Source: Deltaproteobacteria bacterium
GTDB lineage: Bacteria; Desulfobacterota; Desulfomonilia; UBA1062
Reading direction: 5' to 3'
Assembly: GCA_018436855.1 (NCBI GenBank)
Contig: JAHDKO010000057.1
Location: forward strand, 1-64,000
Length of the DNA stretch: 64,000 nucleotides
Both the position numbers and the translations under genes were made by a program. Of this stretch, positions 37,230 to 46,324 are shown piece after piece. The stretch's first letter is position 1. Each line of letters starts with the position of its first letter. Below the pieces are notes generated by a model. The model saw only the letters and a list, made by a program, of their open reading frames with translations. It was not told where the DNA came from and ran no database searches.

Positions 37230-38209
37230 AGTGCCTGCTCACCGGCGCTACCGGCTTCCTCGGCGCGAACATCGTACAGGAGCTCGTGCGGACGGGCCAC
37301 CAGACCAGGGCCTTCGGACTGCCCGGGTCCGAGACGAGGTACATCCGTGACCACTGCGAAGAGCTCGTCTTCGGCGACGTCACCTCGCCTGAGGACGTGG
37401 ATGCTGCAGTAAGCGGCGTGGATGCGGTGATCCATGCGGCGGGGGACACGTCGTTCTGGAAAAGGAATTATGCCCGGCAGCGCGCCGTCAATGTGGACGG
37501 ATCGGTCAACGTGGCCGAGGCGTGCATAAGGCACGGGGTGAAGCGGATGGTGCACACCAGCACCATCGACGCCCTGGGATACAACCCGGCGGGGCTCACC
37601 GACGAGACCTGGACCCGGTACACCTATGCAGGCATGGGCTACAACTACGGCGACACCAAGCGTGAAGGCGAGAAGCGCGTCCTCTCCCGTGCGGAGGAGG
37701 GCCTTGAGGTGGTGGTCATCTATCCGGGGTCCATGCTGGGACCCTATGACTTCACGCTGCAGTTCGGGAGGCTCTTCTTCGACCTGCGGGACGGCCGCGT
37801 GCCGGCCCTGCCCTGCGGGGGGATCGGGTTCGGCCACGTAACCGAGGTGGCGAAGGCCCACGTGTCGGCGCTTACCAGGGGAAGACCCGGCCAGGGATAC
37901 ATCTGCGCAGGGACAAACGCCACCTACCGGGAGCTCTGCGAGCTGATCTCGGACGCCTTCGGCAAGAAGGCGCCGCGGTGGGACATGCCCGGATGGATGC
38001 TCACTTTATACGGCCACGTCATGGAGCTCGTATCGGGCGTTACGGGGCGGGCACCCGGCATGAACCCGGGCCAGGCCCGGTTCATGTCGACCAGGGCCTC
38101 CTATGACTCCTCCAAGGCGGTGAGCGAGCTCGGCTACCGCATCCGGCCCTTACAGGAGATGGTGGACGACGCATTAACCTGGTATGCCGGGCAGGGATAT
38201 CTGGAGTAG
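37226..38209 (+). CDS. NAD-dependent epimerase/dehydratase (dihydroflavonol reductase/hopanoid-epimerase-like)
   Basis: About 327 residues from the ATG at 37226, which overlaps the SDR stop (ATGA). The Rossmann loop GATGFLG is at 6-12 and the catalytic YGDTK gives Tyr and Lys four apart. The core matches extended SDRs (MVHTSTIDALG), with a C-terminal region (FRMTRASYDSSKAV-type) resembling steroid- or hopanoid-related dehydrogenases. AAGGGGG is upstream. Within the RLP operon it likely acts on a sugar or polyol-like intermediate. Confidence 0.88.
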   Translation: MKCLLTGATGFLGANIVQELVRTGHQTRAFGLPGSETRYIRDHCEELVFGDVTSPEDVDAAVSGVDAVIHAAGDTSFWKRNYARQRAVNVDGSVNVAEACIRHGVKRMVHTSTIDALGYNPAGLTDETWTRYTYAGMGYNYGDTKREGEKRVLSRAEEGLEVVVIYPGSMLGPYDFTLQFGRLFFDLRDGRVPALPCGGIGFGHVTEVAKAHVSALTRGRPGQGYICAGTNATYRELCELISDAFGKKAPRWDMPGWMLTLYGHVMELVSGVTGRAPGMNPGQARFMSTRASYDSSKAVSELGYRIRPLQEMVDDALTWYAGQGYLE

Positions 38210-38215
38210 CCGGTG

Positions 38216-39874
38216 ATGAAGCAAGACAAGCACATTCTGGCCATCGACCTGGGGACGTCCGGGCCCAAGACCGCCCTTGTTTCCGTGTGTGGAGAGGTGG
38301 CCCACAGCGAGTTTCAGGCGATACCCGTGATCCTGCTTCCGGGCGGAGGCGCCGAACAGGACCCCGGGCTCTGGTGGCAGGCCATCGTGTCCACGGCCGG
38401 CAGGGTGCTGGCCAGGGGCCTGGTATCTCCCGACGATATCGTGGCCGTGAGCGTGACCACCCAGTGGTCCGGCACGGTTCCGGTGGACAAAGACGGCAAA
38501 AATCTCATGAACGCCGTCACCTGGATGGACTGCCGGGGCTGCGACGCGCTTCAGGACATCCTGAAGGGGTTCCCCCGGTTCGAGGGCTACCCGCTGTGGA
38601 AGGCGCTGACCTGGCTCAGGCTCACCGGCGGGGCCCCGGCACTCTCGGGCAAGGACCCCCTGGCCCACATCCTCTGGATCAAAAAAGAGCGCCCGGACAT
38701 CTTTGATCGTACGTACAAGTTCCTGGAGCCCAAGGACTACATCAACCTCTGCCTCACGGGCAGGTTCGCGGCCACCTACGACTCCATCCTGCTCCACTGG
38801 GTCACGGACAACCGCGACCCCTCCCGGGTGGTCTACCACGACAAACTGCTGAAGATGGCCGGGCTTGAACGCGACAAGCTCCCCGACCTGATCCGCGCCG
38901 TAGACGTGCTCGGCCCGGTGAAGGACGAGGTGGCGGCTGAGCTGGGGCTCCGGTCCGGCACGCCCGTGATCGGCGGCACACCGGACGTGCATTCAGCGTG
39001 CGTCGGGTCGGGGGCGGTGCGGGACTACGAAGGCCACCTCTATATCGGCACCTCGTCCTGGATATCCGCCCACGTGCCCTTCAAGAAGACCGATCTCTTC
39101 CACAGCTTCGGATCGTTCCCGAGCCCGCTGCCCGGACGCTATATGATCCTGGACGAGCAGGAGTGCGCGGGCAAGTGTCTGACCTGGCTCAGGGACAATG
39201 TCCTGTACCACAAAGACGAGCTCATGCAGGAGGAGAACACCCCGGACATCTTCAAGCTTCTGGACCGGATCGTCTCCCGGGTTCCGGCGGGCGCAAACGG
39301 CGTGATCTTCACCCCCTGGCTCTATGGCGAGCGCACGCCGGTGGAGAACTGCCACATCCGCTCGTCCCTGTTCAACTTGTCGCTCCAGAACACCCGCGAG
39401 GACATCGCCCGGGCCGTGTTCGAGGGTGTGGGCTTCAACCAGAAATGGCTGCTTGAGTCCGTGGAAAAATTCATGGGCAGGCGCTTTCAGTACCTGAACT
39501 TCATCGGCGGCGGCGCCAACTCGGACGTCTGGTCCCAGATCCTCGCCGACATTCTGGACAGGCCCATACGCCAGGTGGCGGATCCCATCCACGCCAATGC
39601 CCGGGGCGCGGCCTTCCTCGCATCGATAGCTCTGGGCCACATCACGGCAGAGGACATTCCCCGGTATATCCGCATCAAAAAAGAGTATCTCCCCGACCCG
39701 GGCAGCCGCAGGATCTACGATGAGATCTTTTCCGAATTTCTTCAGCTCTACCAGGCCCACAAAAAAATCTGCGCACGCATGAACAAAAAGACCCCTCCGG
39801 TATGCTCAGTACCGGATCCCGCAACCACAACAAAACAGGAGGGAAGCGAGCAATGGAATACCAGGAGATCTTGA
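38216..39874 (+). CDS. FGGY-family carbohydrate kinase
   Basis: About 552 residues from the ATG at 38216; a GTG at 38213 is equally possible. The ATPase fold starts with AIDLGTSGPKTAL (phosphate-1 motif). SVTTQWSGTVPVD, GTPDVHSACVG (catalytic Asp) and FIGGGANSDVWSQIL (adenosine motif) follow. This is a xylulokinase-like FGGY kinase, so it phosphorylates a sugar, polyol or sugar acid. It is spaced 6 bases from the epimerase and its end overlaps the aminotransferase start by about 22 bases. The substrate is unknown and is the key to the operon. Confidence 0.9.
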   Translation: MKQDKHILAIDLGTSGPKTALVSVCGEVAHSEFQAIPVILLPGGGAEQDPGLWWQAIVSTAGRVLARGLVSPDDIVAVSVTTQWSGTVPVDKDGKNLMNAVTWMDCRGCDALQDILKGFPRFEGYPLWKALTWLRLTGGAPALSGKDPLAHILWIKKERPDIFDRTYKFLEPKDYINLCLTGRFAATYDSILLHWVTDNRDPSRVVYHDKLLKMAGLERDKLPDLIRAVDVLGPVKDEVAAELGLRSGTPVIGGTPDVHSACVGSGAVRDYEGHLYIGTSSWISAHVPFKKTDLFHSFGSFPSPLPGRYMILDEQECAGKCLTWLRDNVLYHKDELMQEENTPDIFKLLDRIVSRVPAGANGVIFTPWLYGERTPVENCHIRSSLFNLSLQNTREDIARAVFEGVGFNQKWLLESVEKFMGRRFQYLNFIGGGANSDVWSQILADILDRPIRQVADPIHANARGAAFLASIALGHITAEDIPRYIRIKKEYLPDPGSRRIYDEIFSEFLQLYQAHKKICARMNKKTPPVCSVPDPATTTKQEGSEQWNTRRS

Positions 39875-41262
39875 CACGAAACCAGGAGATCCTTTCACGG
39901 CCGGTCAAGGCGATACCCGAGAGCAGGCTGGAAAAGGAGCGGGACCTCTATCATAGGAGGAACCGGCGCTCGCTCGAGATATTCGAGAAGGCCAAAAACC
40001 TCATCCCCGGAGGCGTGGAGCACAACCTGAGCCAGAACAAGCCCTTTCCGCTGGCCATGGACCGGGCCAAGGGCTACCGCATGTGGGACGTGGACAACAA
40101 CGAGTATGTGGACTACCTCATGTGCGGGGCACCCATCATCCTGGGCCACGCCTTCGAGCCACTGGACGAGAAGATCGTGGAGATCATCCTGGAGAAGGGC
40201 CCGGCCACGGGGCTGACCTCGGAGTACGAACTCCTGGCCGCGCAAGAGATCGTCCGGCACATGCCGGGGGTGGAGATGGTGCGCTTCCTCCAGTCCGGCA
40301 CCGAGGCGGACATGGCGGCCATCCGCATCGCCCGGGCCTTCACGGGAAGGCAGAAGGTCATCAAGATAGGCGGGAGCTACCACGGGTGGTCCGACCAGAT
40401 GGTCTATTCCCTGCACGTGCCGGGCACCGGGCCGCTCAACTCCCGGGGCATCACCACCGAAAGCTATGCACACCTGATCGACGTGCCGCCCAACGACTTC
40501 GACGCACTGGAAAAGGCCTTCGAGGAAAACACCGGCAAGGGAGGAGTGGCGGCGGTCATGGTGGAGCCCATCGGCGGAGAGTCCGGCACCCATCCGGTCC
40601 ACCCCGAGTGGAACAGGAGGATCCGCGATCTGTGCGACCACTACGGCGCTCTCCTGGTCTTCGACGAGGTGGTGACCGGCTTCAGGCTGGACATGGGCGG
40701 GGCGCAGAAGTATTTCAACATCACCCCGGACCTCACGGTCCTGGGCAAGATCATTGCCCACGGCTACCCCTCGGCGGGTGCGGTGGGCGGCAGGAAGGAC
40801 GTGATGAGCGTCTGCCAGGGCGGCATGGGCGAGAAGATCTATATCGGCGGGACCCTGGCCGCGAATCCCATCAGCACGGCGGCCTGCTACCACGCCTTGA
40901 GGCTCATGGAAGAACACGATGCGGTGAACAGGGCGAGGGCCTACGCCGACAGGCTCACCGCCGCCATGAACGACCTCTTCGCAACCCGGGAAAATCTGGG
41001 CTTCTTTGTCTACAATTTCGGCCCCATCATGCACTATGTGACCACCGCGTTCTTTGCCGTGGACCTGACCGGACCGGACGCCTTCACCCAGATCATGACC
41101 CGCAAGCAGACCGCGGACGACTACCAGGTTGTCACCCTGGGCCAGGGGCTGTGCACCCTGGCGGGCACCCGGATGTACACGTGCATGCAGCACGACGACG
41201 AGGCCCTGAACAGGACTTTGGAGGTATGGGAGTACCTGCTCTCTCTCATTCCCCGGGGATGA
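39853..41262 (+). CDS. Class III PLP enzyme of glutamate-1-semialdehyde aminomutase type
   Basis: 470 residues from the ATG at 39853 with AGGAGGG 9 bases upstream; the longer upstream reading runs inside the kinase. Intact PLP motifs are SGTEADMAAIR, SYHGWSDQ (H178), VFDEVVTGFR (D271) and VLGKIIAHGYP (K299, aldimine). The layout is of GSAM-like mutases/aminotransferases rather than acetylornithine enzymes. It probably aminates or isomerises an intermediate of the operon's pathway. The gap to the RLP gene is 57 bases. Confidence 0.9.
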   Translation: MEYQEILTRNQEILSRPVKAIPESRLEKERDLYHRRNRRSLEIFEKAKNLIPGGVEHNLSQNKPFPLAMDRAKGYRMWDVDNNEYVDYLMCGAPIILGHAFEPLDEKIVEIILEKGPATGLTSEYELLAAQEIVRHMPGVEMVRFLQSGTEADMAAIRIARAFTGRQKVIKIGGSYHGWSDQMVYSLHVPGTGPLNSRGITTESYAHLIDVPPNDFDALEKAFEENTGKGGVAAVMVEPIGGESGTHPVHPEWNRRIRDLCDHYGALLVFDEVVTGFRLDMGGAQKYFNITPDLTVLGKIIAHGYPSAGAVGGRKDVMSVCQGGMGEKIYIGGTLAANPISTAACYHALRLMEEHDAVNRARAYADRLTAAMNDLFATRENLGFFVYNFGPIMHYVTTAFFAVDLTGPDAFTQIMTRKQTADDYQVVTLGQGLCTLAGTRMYTCMQHDDEALNRTLEVWEYLLSLIPRG

Positions 41263-41319
41263 ACAAGAAAGATATGAACCGAAATCAATCACGGATTGTT
41301 AAAAAAAGGAGGCTGAAAC

Positions 41320-42630
41320 ATGACGGATGCATTCGCTGACAAACCCATCGCCATACCCGAGAGCATCGATATGGAAAACCACGTGATCGCCACCTACTGG
41401 GCAAAGGCCGACAAGAACATGGACATGTCGCTCATGGGCCAGATCCTGGCCATCGAGCAGACCACGGGCACCTGGGTGCCGGTCCCGGGAGAGACACCCG
41501 AGGTAAGGGCAAAGCACGTGGCCAAGGTCATCGGAGTCTACGAGGCGCCTTCGCACGAGTACGGGCTGCCCGATGACGTCAGGGAGCGGCAGTACATCGT
41601 CCAGATCGCGTTTCCCGCGGCCAACGTGGAGGACCAGCTTCCCATGCTGCTCACGGCCACGATCGGCAACATCTCGCTGGTGCCCAACTTCAAGCTCCTC
41701 GACTTGAGAATGCCCAAGACCACCCTGGAGCAGTACCAGGGTCCTCGCTTCGGGATCGACGGGTGGTATGAGGCGCTGGGGATCGAGAAGAACCGCCCCA
41801 TCATGAACAACATGATCAAGCCCTGCAGCGGCTACCCCCTGGAGGTGGGCGCAAGGCTCTTCCGCGAGGTGGCCATGGGCGGCTGCGACGTGATCAAGGA
41901 CGACGAGCTCATCGCGAACATGTGCTACAACAGCGCGGTGGAGCGCGTGAAGACCTACATGGAGATCGAGCGGCAGGTCTTTGAGAAAACGGGCGAGCAC
42001 ACGCTCTATACCGTGAACGTGACCGACCGGCTGCCGAGGATGTTCGACTTGGCGAAGCGCTGCATCGAAGCGGGCGCCAATGCCATGATGGTCAACTACC
42101 TGGCCGTGGGGCCCGAGGCCATGCGCGCCCTGGCAGAAGACCCGGAGATCAACGTGCCCATCCTGGCCCACATGGACGTGGGCGGCGCGTACTTCATGTC
42201 GCCGTACCAGGGCATCTCCTCGTCCATCATCTTCGGCAAGATCCCGAGGCTCTGCGGTGCAGACAGCATCGTGCTGCCCTTCTCGCTCGGCGGCAAGGGC
42301 ATCTACATGCACGACCGCTTCATGGCCACCTGCCGCAACCTCACCTACCCCTTCGGCAATCTGAAGCCCGTGCTGCCCATGCCCTCGGGCGGCATCACGC
42401 CTGCCAACGTGCCCGACATCATCAACTCGCTGGGCAAAGATATCATGATCGGATCGGGCGGCGGCATCCACGCCCACCCCAAGGGACCCGCCGCAGGCGT
42501 GAAGGCGTTCCGCCAGGCCATCGACGCCGTGCTTCAGGGGGTGCCCATCGAAGAGTACTCCAAGGAGCACGAGGAGCTGGGGATTGCGCTCGGGACCTGG
42601 CAGAAAAAGACCGAATTCAAAATCTCATAA
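41320..42630 (+). CDS. RuBisCO-like protein (RLP, form IV)
   Basis: 436 residues with the RuBisCO large-subunit fold. Active-site equivalents (RuBisCO spinach numbering in brackets) are E46 [E60], TGTW at 49-52 [T65/W66], N117 [N123], K167 [K175], K193 [K201, carbamylated], D195 and E196 [D203/E204], H284 [H294], the SGG at 356-358 [S379] and the GSGGG at 378-382 [G403/404]. C169 sits where K177 should be, M285 where R295 should be, and V318 where H327 should be. The loop-6 lysine is off by one (K326), so carboxylation is unlikely. AGGAGG lies 7 bases before the ATG. Enolase, isomerase or transcarboxylase chemistry on a phosphorylated compound fits the family. Confidence 0.93.
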   Translation: MTDAFADKPIAIPESIDMENHVIATYWAKADKNMDMSLMGQILAIEQTTGTWVPVPGETPEVRAKHVAKVIGVYEAPSHEYGLPDDVRERQYIVQIAFPAANVEDQLPMLLTATIGNISLVPNFKLLDLRMPKTTLEQYQGPRFGIDGWYEALGIEKNRPIMNNMIKPCSGYPLEVGARLFREVAMGGCDVIKDDELIANMCYNSAVERVKTYMEIERQVFEKTGEHTLYTVNVTDRLPRMFDLAKRCIEAGANAMMVNYLAVGPEAMRALAEDPEINVPILAHMDVGGAYFMSPYQGISSSIIFGKIPRLCGADSIVLPFSLGGKGIYMHDRFMATCRNLTYPFGNLKPVLPMPSGGITPANVPDIINSLGKDIMIGSGGGIHAHPKGPAAGVKAFRQAIDAVLQGVPIEEYSKEHEELGIALGTWQKKTEFKIS

Positions 42631-42709
42631 AAGGGGGCACGCGGGCGGCTTGCAGGCCCGGGGGCGCCCGTGCTCACGGCGCACGCCCGGGCTTCGAGAG
42701 GACGATCGG

Positions 42710-43789
42710 ATGACAGAGCGCTTCCTTCACGACGATCCGGGAATGCCCGCTGCATGGGGACCGTGGTTTTCACACGAGTATATCACCTACTTCGCCCTTA
42801 TGGGCGTACCGGAGATCATGCACTTGAAGCCGGTGCAGGTGATGCCGAACCCGCGTCTCCATGACGGCCGGTTCCCCATCAACCCGGACCATGTGGACCT
42901 CTACAAGGAAGAGTACCGCGAGGTGCGAAGGCTCGACCCGTCCATCTCGTTCGACTATGCGCAGCGAAACGGCGAGTTCAGCACGGAGCCTCCCGTGCAG
43001 AAATCCATCGAGCCCTGGAAGATCCTGGTCATCTACAGCACCGAGCCCGACCTCCTGCCCGACTGCGGCCTCGATCTCCACCCGTACCAGAAGATCACCG
43101 GCGGCTCCCACGGGTGGCGGCATATGCAGTTCAGGCTTCCGGGCCTCACCATCGGCATGGCGCCCGAATCGTTTTGTCATCACATCCGGCTCGCGCACAA
43201 GGCCTTCGAGATCGGAAACCACTACTGGGGATGGCGCTTTCTGTCGCGAGCCGCCCACTATCTCGCCGACCTGGGACACCCGTTTCATGTCAAGGCCGCG
43301 CCGCCGGTCTTTCTGCTCCGGCATCTGCTCTCGGCCCGCAGAATGGTGCACATGCTCTCGGCGATCCACACCGGATACGAGGTGTACAGCGAGCAGCGGT
43401 TCCGCCAGGGGTTCGCCCCCTTCGGCGATGCGCTGATCACCGGGGCCGGGGAAGGCCGGGCATCGGGGGCTGACGTGCACGCCGAGCTCGATGGTTACAT
43501 CCGCCGGGCCAGAAGGCGTCTGAACCCCATCTTCCGCCTTCTGGTCAGAAGATTCGGCCCCGGTCTCATCGATGCCTATGCATCCGTCGATCCCGGCGGA
43601 GGCACGGACGTAGCCGCCCAGACAAGGGCGTGCTCGGCCGATGCCGCGCGGGTATTTTTCCGCGAACCCGACATCCGGTCACTCGCATACCTGGACGCGG
43701 TGACCACGGAAATCCTCGAAGACGTGGGAAGGATGCTGGGCATGCTGTTCGCGGGCTTTGCCCGAGCTCCCGCGGGCAGGACACGGTGA
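42710..43789 (+). CDS. Cytoplasmic protein with phospholipase C/P1 nuclease zinc-ligand pattern
   Basis: 359 residues from the ATG at 42710, with GAGAGG 8 bases upstream. The block AAHYLADLGHPFH provides H183, D187 and H193 (spacing 4 and 6, as in phospholipase C H118/D122/H128), and IHTGYE gives H220 and E224 four apart. Candidate further ligands are H22, D114/D118 and H134 (GGSHGWRH). There is no signal peptide, unlike known secreted enzymes of this fold. It is the last gene of the RLP operon, 79 bases after the RLP. A Zn-dependent phosphoesterase on a phospholipid-like or phospho-sugar substrate is plausible. Confidence 0.72.
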   Translation: MTERFLHDDPGMPAAWGPWFSHEYITYFALMGVPEIMHLKPVQVMPNPRLHDGRFPINPDHVDLYKEEYREVRRLDPSISFDYAQRNGEFSTEPPVQKSIEPWKILVIYSTEPDLLPDCGLDLHPYQKITGGSHGWRHMQFRLPGLTIGMAPESFCHHIRLAHKAFEIGNHYWGWRFLSRAAHYLADLGHPFHVKAAPPVFLLRHLLSARRMVHMLSAIHTGYEVYSEQRFRQGFAPFGDALITGAGEGRASGADVHAELDGYIRRARRRLNPIFRLLVRRFGPGLIDAYASVDPGGGTDVAAQTRACSADAARVFFREPDIRSLAYLDAVTTEILEDVGRMLGMLFAGFARAPAGRTR

Positions 43790-43834
43790 CGCGGCCGCAG
43801 CCCGCGGGGGGATCGCCCATCGTCATGCCCTCTC

Positions 43835-43857
43835 AAAAAGGGGCGGACAGCCGCCCC
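43835..43857 (-). terminator. Rho-independent terminator after the FadL gene
   Basis: On the minus strand GGGGCGG and CCGCCCC arms (43840-43846 and 43851-43857) flank an ACAG loop, and the stem is followed by UUUUU (complement of 43835-43839). It lies four bases beyond the FadL stop and also faces the end of the RLP operon on the plus strand. Confidence 0.82.
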
Positions 43858-43860
43858 TGT

Positions 43861-45198
43861 TCAGAACGCGAGATCCACACCCAAGGCCACGGTCGTTGTG
43901 CTGTTCTCGGTCCTCACCGGAAGCGTCAGCGGACCCGCGTCGATGAAGATGGTCTCGTCCTCCCAGATCGTGAACGCCACTCCGAGATTCACCTTGACGC
44001 CCGGCCTGATCAGGTAGCCGATGCCGGTCGAGAGGTTCCAGTTGTCCGAGTACAGGGTCTCGATGGCCCCGGTAGCGCTCTGGAAATATCCGTCCATGTC
44101 ATCCCAGAGATGGTCGGTATAGAGAAAGCCTCCGCTGATCTCCAGCTCACGTGTCGCCTGGTAGGCGGCCGAGAGCCCCCAGCTCCAGACGTCTCCCGCC
44201 ATGTCCGAGATGCGTTCACCCGTATCCGACCTGCCCCAGTCGGCCGCCTCCTGGAAGAACCAGTTGAAATCCGCCTCTCCCCTGAGCTCGGGCGTGAACC
44301 GATAGGAGGCCCCGAAGCCGACCATGGCCGGAAAATCCCGATGGTTCCGGTCTCCGTCGATGAACAGGCCCAGGTTGTCCGAGCCGTTCACATCGTTCTC
44401 GAAATTCAGGTTGACCTCTGATTCATATCGCAGGGCAAGAACCAGATCCTCCACCGGAATCACCTGAACTCCCAACACGAACCCCCATCCGTCGGCCGAC
44501 TGATCCACGTCCACGACAAACGGCATGTCCGGAGTGTTTGCCCCCAATGTCCCTCCGGTTACGGTCAGCTCGCCCTCAATGTCATTTTCCGCCCGGATGT
44601 AGCGGACCCCTGCAGCGACAGAAACGATGTCCGTTACCCGGTACGTCCCCCCGACGGTCCCGGTGAGATACAGCGAACTGGCCTCGATGCTTTCGTTTGC
44701 CAGGGCCGTGTACGCATTTTCCACACCGAATGCATCGAAGATTCCCTGATTTATCTGTTGTATCAGCTCCAATCCGATAAGGCGCGTGGTGATGGATCCA
44801 TCGGGATAGTCCAGGGCTGCACCGTTGCCGGGGATGTAGACGCCGGTGAACACCGACCACCGGTCCTTTGTGTAAGCCGCATAGACATTGGGAACGAACC
44901 AGTCCGGGTCACCCTGCTTGAAGCTCACCGACTCCGATGTGATGGGATCGACGAACTCATGTTGCGGTCTGCGGAACATGCTCTGGTTCGAGATGTTGAG
45001 ATGGAATCCGTCCGCGAGGCTCACCAGGCCGGCCGGGTTATAGACCACGATGTCAGCGGCGTCGGTGGCGGCATTGCGGTTGGCCAGACGGACCCATTCG
45101 GCGCTCATGTTGGTCAGATTGTCGATCTGTGCATAGGCCTGTGTGGCGAAAAATGTACCGAAAACCCCCAGAACGATCAGAAAACGTTTCAGGAACAT
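43861..45198 (-). CDS. FadL/OmpP1-family outer-membrane transporter
   Basis: 445 residues from the ATG at 45198, with GGGGGGGG just upstream. There is a signal peptide at 1-23 (FFATQAYA). The N-terminal hatch carries AADIVVYNPAGLVSLADGFHL, followed by beta strands rich in aromatic/polar alternation and ending in a Phe (VDLAF). FadL-type porins import long-chain fatty acids or hydrophobic aromatics across the outer membrane. It is convergent with the RLP operon but a single gene. The ligand is not deducible. Confidence 0.9.
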   Translation of the reverse strand: MFLKRFLIVLGVFGTFFATQAYAQIDNLTNMSAEWVRLANRNAATDAADIVVYNPAGLVSLADGFHLNISNQSMFRRPQHEFVDPITSESVSFKQGDPDWFVPNVYAAYTKDRWSVFTGVYIPGNGAALDYPDGSITTRLIGLELIQQINQGIFDAFGVENAYTALANESIEASSLYLTGTVGGTYRVTDIVSVAAGVRYIRAENDIEGELTVTGGTLGANTPDMPFVVDVDQSADGWGFVLGVQVIPVEDLVLALRYESEVNLNFENDVNGSDNLGLFIDGDRNHRDFPAMVGFGASYRFTPELRGEADFNWFFQEAADWGRSDTGERISDMAGDVWSWGLSAAYQATRELEISGGFLYTDHLWDDMDGYFQSATGAIETLYSDNWNLSTGIGYLIRPGVKVNLGVAFTIWEDETIFIDAGPLTLPVRTENSTTTVALGVDLAF

Positions 45199-45701
45199 AG
45201 AACCCCCCCCTTTCCTCATGGATGACTGCCTTCTGTATGAAAAAGCCAACCGGGTACTCCTCCGCGAAGACCCGGGAAAAGCAGGTACGAAAACCCTATA
45301 ACGGGCAATTCCTGCTCCGGTGTTCTCTTTTCTTGGATGAGAAGTAATCCTTGAGGCAGCGATGTCTTGAGCAGGGCCCAGTCTCAGGATGATATGAAAC
45401 CACAGGTTTAAGGGAAAAAGATATGACCATTCCTGCCAAAGTTGTGATAAATCGGGCCAGATTGATGATCCGGGCACGACCCCCCACCCTGCCCTGGTTC
45501 AAGAAAAGGGTTGCTGCGCTGCAATGGTAACAGAGTCTGTGGCCGGATAAATGTATTGAAAGTTGGCTCTTGCCCCCTATCCTTTTCTTTAAGTACGGGG
45601 AAAAAGGCCGTCCTCTCCCGGCTGAGAAAAAACCGGCCGCCCGCTGAAGAGGAAAACCTGCCGTTCATGCCGTTCCTCTTTCGGGTCAGCAGGAGAACGT
45701 C
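45199..45701. other. 503-base gap between the FadL gene and the holin-like gene
   Basis: A divergent region. No coding frame is convincing. GAGAACGTC follows weak SD-like sequence before 45702. TTGTGATAAATCGGG near 45440 might be part of a regulatory site. No clear promoter pair was found. Confidence 0.3.
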
Positions 45702-46085
45702 ATGGAAAAGTATGAGAACATGTCCCTGGCCGCGCTGCTTGCATATGCGGTGGGCCTGATCAAGACACTGGTGTCGGATCAGAAGATCTACCTGAAAACC
45801 GCGGTCCAGGGTTCTGTCAAGACCGGGTTGACAGGGATCACCCTCGGTGGTGCAGGTCTCATATTCCTGGCAGTCTCGGGCGTGTTCCTCCTGATCACAC
45901 TGACCCTGATCCTGAACGTATGGTTTCCTCCGTGGGCCTCGGCCCTGATCATGACTATCCTGCTCCTGTTGTGCGGCCTGATTCTCGGTATTGCCGGCAT
46001 GAGGAAAACGCGCAGAGGGGTCAGGAGGGCACAGGCGGACATGGGCCGGGTCAAGGAGGATATCGCATGGCTGAAAGAGAGTTGA
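45702..46085 (+). CDS. Phage-holin-like membrane protein (YqjE/holin-X family)
   Basis: 127 residues. Two adjacent membrane helices (about 47-71 LGGAGLIFLAVSGVFLLIT and 77-99 ASALIMTILLLLCGLILG) and a basic C-terminal tail fit the holin-X/YqjE family, found in bacterial envelope-stress operons rather than phages. The stop lies 18 bases downstream of the start of a small membrane protein gene, so the two genes overlap. Confidence 0.8.
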   Translation: MEKYENMSLAALLAYAVGLIKTLVSDQKIYLKTAVQGSVKTGLTGITLGGAGLIFLAVSGVFLLITLTLILNVWFPPWASALIMTILLLLCGLILGIAGMRKTRRGVRRAQADMGRVKEDIAWLKES

Positions 46086-46324
46086 GAGAACGGATTCAGA
46101 GCACGGCACGGGAACTCGGGGCAGTGAAAGGCGAGCTCGGCCGCAGATTCGGCAATATGATGCGAACCGCAAAACCCCTGGCTCTGGTGGTAGCTGGATA
46201 CATCGGACTGAGGATGGCCCTGTGGACGCTTGGGACGTTGCTCTCTCTGGTGTGGAGATATTCACTGCTGTTTCTGGCCATGGTCGCTTTCCTGCTGCTG
46301 AGGCGCGGCATGAAAGGCACGTGA
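46067..46324 (+). CDS. Small membrane protein (YqjK-like position)
   Basis: 85 residues from the ATG at 46067, preceded by AAGGAGGATATCGC (spacing 7). The N-terminal helix is charged (AERELRERIQSTARELG), then come one or two hydrophobic helices (LALVVAGYIGLRMALWTLG, LLFLAMVAFLLL). It overlaps the holin-like gene end by 19 bases, so it is translationally coupled. The partner arrangement resembles the yqjE-yqjK order in enterobacteria. No function is known. Confidence 0.72.
   Translation: MAERELRERIQSTARELGAVKGELGRRFGNMMRTAKPLALVVAGYIGLRMALWTLGTLLSLVWRYSLLFLAMVAFLLLRRGMKGT

Noticed and set aside
39895-41292. Minus-strand frame over the GSAM-like PLP gene
   Set aside because: Antisense shadow; the plus strand has all PLP motifs.
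41320-42630. Calling it a true RuBisCO
   Set aside because: Residues equivalent to K177, R295 and H327 are replaced and the loop-6 lysine is shifted, so carboxylase activity is not supported.
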